The notes beneath the pieces are model-generated. The model saw only the letters and a list, made by a program, of their open reading frames with translations, was not told the origin of the DNA and searched no databases. Shown piece after piece: positions 57,101 through 64,000 of a stretch of DNA of 64,000 nt. Origin of the DNA: Thereva unica (taxonomy: Eukaryota > Arthropoda > Insecta > Diptera > Therevidae); contig CATLJY010000064.1 of assembly GCA_949987705.1 (NCBI GenBank), positions 1 through 64,000 on the forward strand. The letters run 5' to 3'. Position 1 is the first letter of the stretch. Every line of letters starts with the position of its first letter. Both the position numbers and the translations under genes were made by a program.

Positions 57101-60100
57101 GAGTTGCGTTCATCGAATACATCGAAAATAACCTAAATTCACTTAATTCATCGAAATTAAGCTACATTCATCGAATACATCGAAAATAACCTAAATTAAC
57201 TTAATTCATCGAAATTAAGTTACATTCATCGAATACATCGAAAATAACCTAAATTCACTTAATTCATCGAAATTAAGGTACATTCATCGATTACATCGAA
57301 AATAACTTAAATTCACTTAATTCGTCGAAATTAAGTTACATTAATCGAATACATCGAAAATAACTTAAATTCACTTAATTCATCGAAATTGAGTTACATT
57401 CATCGAATACATCGAAAATAACCTAAATTCACTAAATTCATCGAAATTAAGTTACATTCATCGAATACATCGAAAATAACTTAAATTCACTTAATTCATC
57501 GAAATTAAGCTACATTCATCGATTACATCGAAAATAACTTAAATTCACCTAATTCGTCGAAATTAAGTTACATTCATCGAATACATCGAAAATAACTTAA
57601 ATTCACTTAATTCATCGAAATTGAGTTACATTCATCGAATACATCGAAAATAACCTAAATTCACTAAATTCATCGAAATTGAGTTACATTTATCGAATAT
57701 ATTGAAAATAACCTAAATTCACTTAATTCGTCGAAATTAAGTTACATTCATCGAATACATCGAAAATAACCTAAATTCACTTAATTCATCGAAATTGAGT
57801 TACATTCATCGAATACATCGAAAATAACCTAAATTCACATAATTCATTGAAATTAAGCTACATTCATCGAATACATCGAAAATAACCTAAATTCACTTAA
57901 TTCATCGAAATTAAATTACATTCATCGAATACATCGAAAATAACCTAAATTCACTTAATTCATCGTAATTAATCTACATTCATCGATTACATCGAAAATA
58001 ACTTAAATTCACTTAATTCGTCGAAATTAAGTTACATTCATCGAATACATCGAAAATAACTTAAATTCACTTAATTCATCGAAATTGAGTTACATTCATC
58101 GAATACATCGAAAATAACTTAAATTCACTAAATTCATCGAAATTAAGTTACATTCATCGAATACATCGAAAATAACTTAAATTCACTTAATTCATTGAAA
58201 TTGAGTTACATTCATCGATTACATCGAAAATAACTTAAATTCACTTAATTCATCGAAATTAAGTTACATTCATCGAATACATCGAAAATAACTTATATTC
58301 ACTTAATTCATCGAAATTGAGTTACATTCATCGAATACATCGAAAATAACCTAAATTCACTTAATTCATCGAAATTAAGTTACATTCATCGAATACATCG
58401 AAAATAACCTAAATTCACTTAATTCATCGAAATTGAGTTACATTCATCGAATACATCGAAAATAACTTAAATCCACTTAATTCATCGAAATTAAGTTACA
58501 TTCATCGATTACATCGAAAATAACTTAAATTCACTTAATTCGTCGAAATTAAGTTACATTCTTCGAATATATCGAAAATAACTTAAATTCACTTAATTCA
58601 TCGAAATTGAGTTACATTCTTCGAATACATCGATAATAACTTAAATTCACTTAATTCGTCGAAATTAAGTTACATTCATCGAATGCATCGAAAATAACCT
58701 AAATTCACTTAATTCATCGAAATTGAGTTACATTCATCGAATACATCGAAAATAACCTAAATTCACTTAATTCATCGAAATTAAGCTACATTCATCGAAT
58801 ACATCGAAAATAACCTAAATTCACTTAATTCATCGAAATTAAGTTACATTCATCGAATACATCGAAAATAACTTAAATTCACTTAATTCATCGAAATTAA
58901 GCTACATTCATCGATTACATCGAAAATAACTAAAATTCACTTGATTCGTCGAAATTAAGTTACATTCATCGAATACATCGAAAATAACTTAAATTCACTT
59001 AATTCATCGAAATTGAGTTACATTTATCGAATACAACGAAAATACCTTAAATTCACTTAATTCGTCGAAATTAAGTTACATTCATCGAATACATCGAAAA
59101 TAACCTAAATTCACTTAATTCATCGAAATTGAGTTACATTCATTGAATACATCGAAAATAACCTAAATTCACTTAATTCATCGAAATTAAGCTACATTCA
59201 TCGAATACATCGAAAATAACCTAAATTCACTTAATTCATCGAATACATCGAAAATAACCTAAATTCACTTAATTCGTCGAAATTAAGTTACGTTCATCGA
59301 ATACATCGAAAATAACCTAAATTCACTTAATTCATCGAAATTGAGTTACATTCATCGAATACATCGAAAATAACCTAAATTCACTTAATTCATCGAAATT
59401 AAGCTACATTCATCGAATACTTCGAAAATAACCTAAATTCACTTAATTCATCGAAATTAAGTTACATTCATCGAATACATCGAAAATAACCTAAATTCAC
59501 TTAATTCATCGAAATTAAGCTACATTCATCGATTACATCGAAAATTACTTAAATTCACTTAATTCGTCGAATTAAGTTACATTCATCGAATACATCGAAA
59601 ATAACTTAAATTCACTTAATTCATCGAAATTGAGTTACATTCATCGATTACATCGAAAATAACTTAAATTCACTTAATTCATTGAAATTAAGTTACATTC
59701 ATCGAATACATCGAAAATAACTTATATTCACTTAATTCATCGAAATTGAGTTACATTCATCGAATACATCGAAAATAACCTAAATTCACTTAATTCATCG
59801 AAATTGAGTTACATTCATCGAATACATCGAAAATAACTTAAATTCACTTAATTCATCGAAATTAAGCTACATTCATCGATTACATCGAAAATAACCTAAA
59901 TTCACTTAATTCATCGAAATTGAGTTACATTCATCGAATACATCGAAAATAACTTAAATTCACTTAATTCATCGAAATTGAGTTACATTCATCGAATACA
60001 TCGAAAATAACCTAAATTCACTTAATTCATCGAAATTGAGTTACATTCATCGAATACATCGAAAATAACTTAAATTCACTTAATTCATCGAATTAAGTTA

Positions 60101-63100
60101 CATTCATCGATTACATCGAAAATAACTTAAATTCACTTAATTCGTCGAAATTAAGTTACATTCATCGAATATATCGAAAATAACTTAAATTCACTTAATT
60201 CATCGAAATTGAGTTACATTCTTCGAATACATCGATAATAACTTAAATTCACTTAATTCGTCGAACTTAAGTTACATTCATCGAATACATCGAAAATAAC
60301 CTAAATTCACTTAATTCATCGAAATTGAGTTACATTCATCGAATACATCGAAAATAACCGAAATTCACTTAATTCATCGAAATTAAGCTACATTCATCGA
60401 ATACATCGAAAATAACCTAAATTCACTTAATTCATCGAAATTGAGTTACATTTATCGAATACAACGAAAATACCTTAAATTCACTTAATTCGTCGAAATT
60501 AAGTTACATTCATCGAATACATCGAAAATAACCTAAATTCCATAATTCATCGAAATTGAGTTGCATTCGTCGAATACGTCGAAAACAACCTAAATTCACT
60601 TAATTCATCGAAATTAAGCTACATTCATCGAATACATCGAAAATAACCTAAATTAACTTAATTCATCGAAATTAAGTTACATTTATCGAATACATCGAAA
60701 ATAACTTAAATTCACTAAATTCATCGAAATTAAGCTACATTCATCGATTACATCGAAAATAACTAAAATTCACTTGATTCGTCGAAATTAAGTTACATTC
60801 ATCGAATACATCGAAAATAACTTAAATTCACTTAATTCATCGAAATTGAGTTACATTTATCGAATACAACGAAAATACCTTAAATTCACTTAATTCGTCG
60901 AAATTAAGTTACATTCATCGAATACATCGAAAATAACCTAAATTCACTTAATTCATCGAAATTGAGTTACATTCATCGAATACATCGAAAATAACCGAAA
61001 TTCACTTAATTCATCGAAATTAAGCTACATTCATCGAATACATCGAAAATAACCTAAATTCACTTAATTCATCGAAATTAAGTTACATTCATCGAATACA
61101 TCGAAAATAACCTAAATTCACTTAATTCATCGAAATTAAGCTACATTCATCGATTACATCGAAAATAACTTAAATTCACTTAATTCGTCGAAATTAAGTT
61201 ACATTCATCGAATACATCGAAAATAACTTAAATTCAATTAATTCATCGAAATTGAGTTACATTCATCGAATACATCGAAAATAACTTAAATTCACTTAAT
61301 TCGTCGAAATTAAGTTACCTAAATTCACTAAATTCATCCGAAATTAAGTTACATTCATCGAATACATCGAAAATAACTTAAATTCACTTAATTCATCGAA
61401 ATTAAGCTACATTCATCGATTACATCGAAAATAACTAAAATTCACTTGATTCGTCGAAATTAAGTTAAATTCATCGAATACATCGAAAATAACTTAAATT
61501 CACTTAATTCATCGAAATTGAGTTACATTTATCGAATACAACGAAAATACCTTAAATTCACTTAATTCGTCGAAATTAAGTTACATTCATCGAATACATC
61601 GAAAATAACCTAAATTCACTTAATTCATCGAAATTAAGTTACATTCATCGAATACATCGAAAATAACCTAAATTCACTTAATTCATCGAAATTGAGTTAC
61701 ATTCATCGAATACATCGAAAATAACCTAAATTCACTTAATTCATAGAAATTAAGTTACATTCATCGAATACATCGAAAATAACTTAAATTCACTTAATTC
61801 ATTGAAATTAAGCTACATTCATCGATTACATCGAAAATAACTTAAATTCACTTAATTCGTCGAAATTAAGTTACATTCATCGAATACATCGAAGATAACC
61901 TAAATTCACTTAATTCATCGAAATTAAGTTACATTCATCGATTACATCGAAAATAACTTAAATTCACTTAATTCGTCGAAATTAAGTTACATTTATCGAA
62001 TACATCGAAAATAACTTAAATTCACTTAATTCATCGAAATTGAGTTACATTCATCGAAAATAACTTAAATTCACTTAATTCATCGAAATTAAGTTACATT
62101 CATCGAATAAATCGAAAATAACTTAAATTCACTTAATTCATCGAAATTGAGTTACATTCATCGAACACATCGAAAATAACCTAAATTCACTTAATTCATC
62201 GAAATTGAGTTACATTCATCGAATACATCGAAAATAACTTAAATTCACTTAATTCATCGAAATTAAGCTACATTCATCGAATACATCGAAAATAACCTAA
62301 ATTCACTTAATTCATCGAAATTAAGTTACATTCATCGAATACATCGAAAATAACTTAAATTCACTTAATCCATCGAAATTAAGTTACATTCATCGAATAC
62401 ATCGAAAACAACTTAAATTCACAATTCATCGAAATTAAGCTGCATTCATCGAATACATCGAAAATAACTTAAATTCACTTAATTCATCGAAATTGAGTTA
62501 CATTCATCGTTTACATCGAAAATAACTTAAATTCACTTAATTCGTCGAAATTAAGTTACACACATCGAATACATCGAAAATAACTTAAATTCCCTTAATT
62601 CATCGAAATTGAGTTACATTCATCGAATACATCGAAAATAACTTAAATTCACTTAATTCGTCGAAATTAAGTTACATTCATCGAATACATCGAAAATAAC
62701 CTAAATTCACTTAATTCATCGAAATTGAGTTACATTCATCGAATACATCGAAAATAACTTAAATTCATTTAATTCATCGAAATTGAGTTACATTCATCGA
62801 ATACATCGAAAATAACTTATATTCACTTAATTCATCGAAATTAAGCTACATTCATCGATTACATCGAAAATAACTTAAATTCACTTAATTCATCGAAATT
62901 AAGCTACATTCATCGATTACATCGAAAATAACTTAAATTCACTTAATTCATCGAAATTGAGTTACATTCATCGAATACATCGAAAATAACCTAAATTCAC
63001 TTAATTCATCGAAATTGAGTTACATTCATCGAATACATCGAAAATAACTTAAATTCACTTAATTCATCGAAATTGAGTTACATTCATTCATCGAATACAT

Positions 63101-63856
63101 CGAAAATAACCTAAATTCACTTAATTCATCGAAATTAAGTTACATTAATCGAATACATCGAAAATAGCTTAAATTCACTTAATTCATCGAAATTAAGCTA
63201 CATTCATCCATTACATCGAAAATAACTTAAATTCACTTAATTCATCGAAATTGAGTTACATTCATTGAATACATCGAAAATAACCTAAATTCACTTAATT
63301 CATCGAAATTAAGTTACATTCATCGAATACATCGAAAATAACTTAAATTCACTTAATTCATCGAAATTGAGTTACATTCATCGAATACATCGAAAATAAC
63401 TTAAATTCACTTAATTCATCGAAATTGAGTTACATTCATCGAATACATCGAAAATAACTTAAATTCACTTAATTCATCGAAATTGAGTTACATTCATTGA
63501 ATACATTGAAAATAACCTAAATTCACTTAATTCATCGAAATTAAGTTACATTCATCGAATACATCGAAAATAACTTAAATTCACTTAATTCATCGAAATT
63601 GAGTTACATTCATTGAATACATCGAAAATAACCTAAATTCACTTAATTCATCGAAATTAAGTTACATTAATCGAATACATCGAAAATAACCTAAATTCAC
63701 TTAATTCATCGAAATTAAGTTACAATAATCGAATACATCGAAAACAACCTAAATTCACTTAATTCATCGAAATTGAGTTACATTCATTGAATACATCGAA
63801 AATAACCTAAATTCACTTAATTCATCGAAATTAAGTTACATTAATCGAATACATCG
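48180..63856 (+). repeat. 58-bp satellite array, right segment to array end
   Basis: Satellite continues from the LINE to the array edge. The first kilobase has more scattered variants than usual (GTCGCATACATCGG near 48,338, TTTTTCGAAAATAACCC near 49,012, TTCGCTTCATCCGTCG near 49,263). The 51.7-57.8 kb part is a recent tandem duplication. From about 58.5 to 61.6 kb, variants otherwise typical of the first 11 kb return: CGATAATAAC (58,631, 60,233), ACTTGATTCGTCG (58,937, 60,772, 61,445) and GAATACAACGAAAATACC (59,030, 60,456, 60,857, 61,536). The last 1.3 kb is mostly consensus-like, with CATTGAATAC and TTAATCGAATAC changes. No gene is seen. Confidence 0.97.
51670..57800 (+). repeat. Tandem higher-order duplication, period 3,153 bp
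   Basis: Copy 1 is about 51,670-54,822 and copy 2 about 54,823-57,800. Offsets are 3,153 at CAACTT (51,751/54,904), CTAAATTGAG (51,977/55,130) and CAGTCATCG (52,541/55,694). They become 2,979 at ATCGAATTCATCG (53,631/56,610), GCGTTCATCG (54,127/57,106) and TTATCGAATATATTG (54,711/57,690). The change is exactly 174 bp: copy 2 lacks three whole monomers between about 56,000 and 56,050. Otherwise the copies look nearly identical. Confidence 0.82.
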
Positions 63857-64000
63857 TGTTCATCAAATTCAATTGGATGCTTTCAAATTCACAAAAGGTT
63901 CAAGAAATATTCGTGCAACTCAAATTAATTTCGCGTAAATTGCAGTATTAAAAAACTCACGTACACCAAAAAACGTTAATTTTATTAAATATGAAAATTC
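63857..64000. other. Non-satellite flank beyond the array edge
   Basis: The last recognisable monomer stops at TTAATCGAATACATCG (63,856). The following 144 bp is AT-rich and not periodic. Its first ~45 bases (TTCATCAAATTCAATTGG, then TTTCAAATTCACAAAAGG) faintly resemble a decayed monomer; the rest shows no gene, tail or inverted repeat that I can support. Confidence 0.8.

Noticed and set aside
1..63856. Telomeric repeat or CENP-B box in the satellite.
   Set aside because: No TTAGG or TTAGGG tandem tracts are present, and no monomer contains a good match to the CENP-B box core; the only CpGs sit in TCGA.

Overview
The window is almost entirely satellite DNA from a eukaryotic, probably arthropod or insect, genome. 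About 62.4 kb of 64 kb is one head-to-tail array of a 58-bp, roughly 28% G+C monomer. This is about 1,075 copies, all in the same orientation. The array runs off the left edge and ends near 63,856, leaving about 144 bp of non-satellite AT-rich DNA. The insect assignment is an inference from AT-richness, a tRNA-derived SINE, a MITE with TTAA flanks and a LINE tail typical of arthropod genomes. I see no host protein gene.

Layout: satellite 1-7497; a tRNA-headed SINE 7498-7969 (+) with RNA polymerase III boxes and a 21-A tail; satellite 7970-41365; a 711-bp MITE 41366-42076 with 21-bp perfect terminal inverted repeats flanked by TTAA; satellite 42077-47880; a 5'-truncated LINE 47881-48179 (-) carrying the last 91 codons of a reverse-transcriptase polyprotein and a GAA-repeat tail; satellite 48180-63856; flank 63857-64000. 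Each insertion sits in otherwise continuous satellite, and its target-site duplication can be read against uninterrupted monomers elsewhere in the array.

The array is not a uniform tandem repeat. The 58-bp monomer itself looks like an old dimer of a 29-bp unit (20-22 of 29 positions agree between halves). Monomer variants recur in fixed order, and multi-kilobase blocks are duplicated with measurable offsets: 2,902 bp (0.3-5.1 kb), 1,570 bp (14.1-17.3 kb), 2,427 bp (20.0-24.8 kb), 1,574 bp (33.5-36.4 kb), 5,770 bp (39.0-47.0 kb), 3,153 bp (51.7-57.8 kb) and 10,670 bp (1-0.5 kb against 10.7-11.2 kb). Copies differ by whole monomers in several places (58 bp, 174 bp), as expected from unequal exchange. 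Some variant families occur near both ends but were not noticed in the middle.

I found no previously undescribed gene system. The interest lies in the satellite's nested architecture (29 bp, 58 bp, kilobase blocks) and the three datable insertions. Block boundaries were read by eye from diagnostic variants and are good to a few tens of bases.
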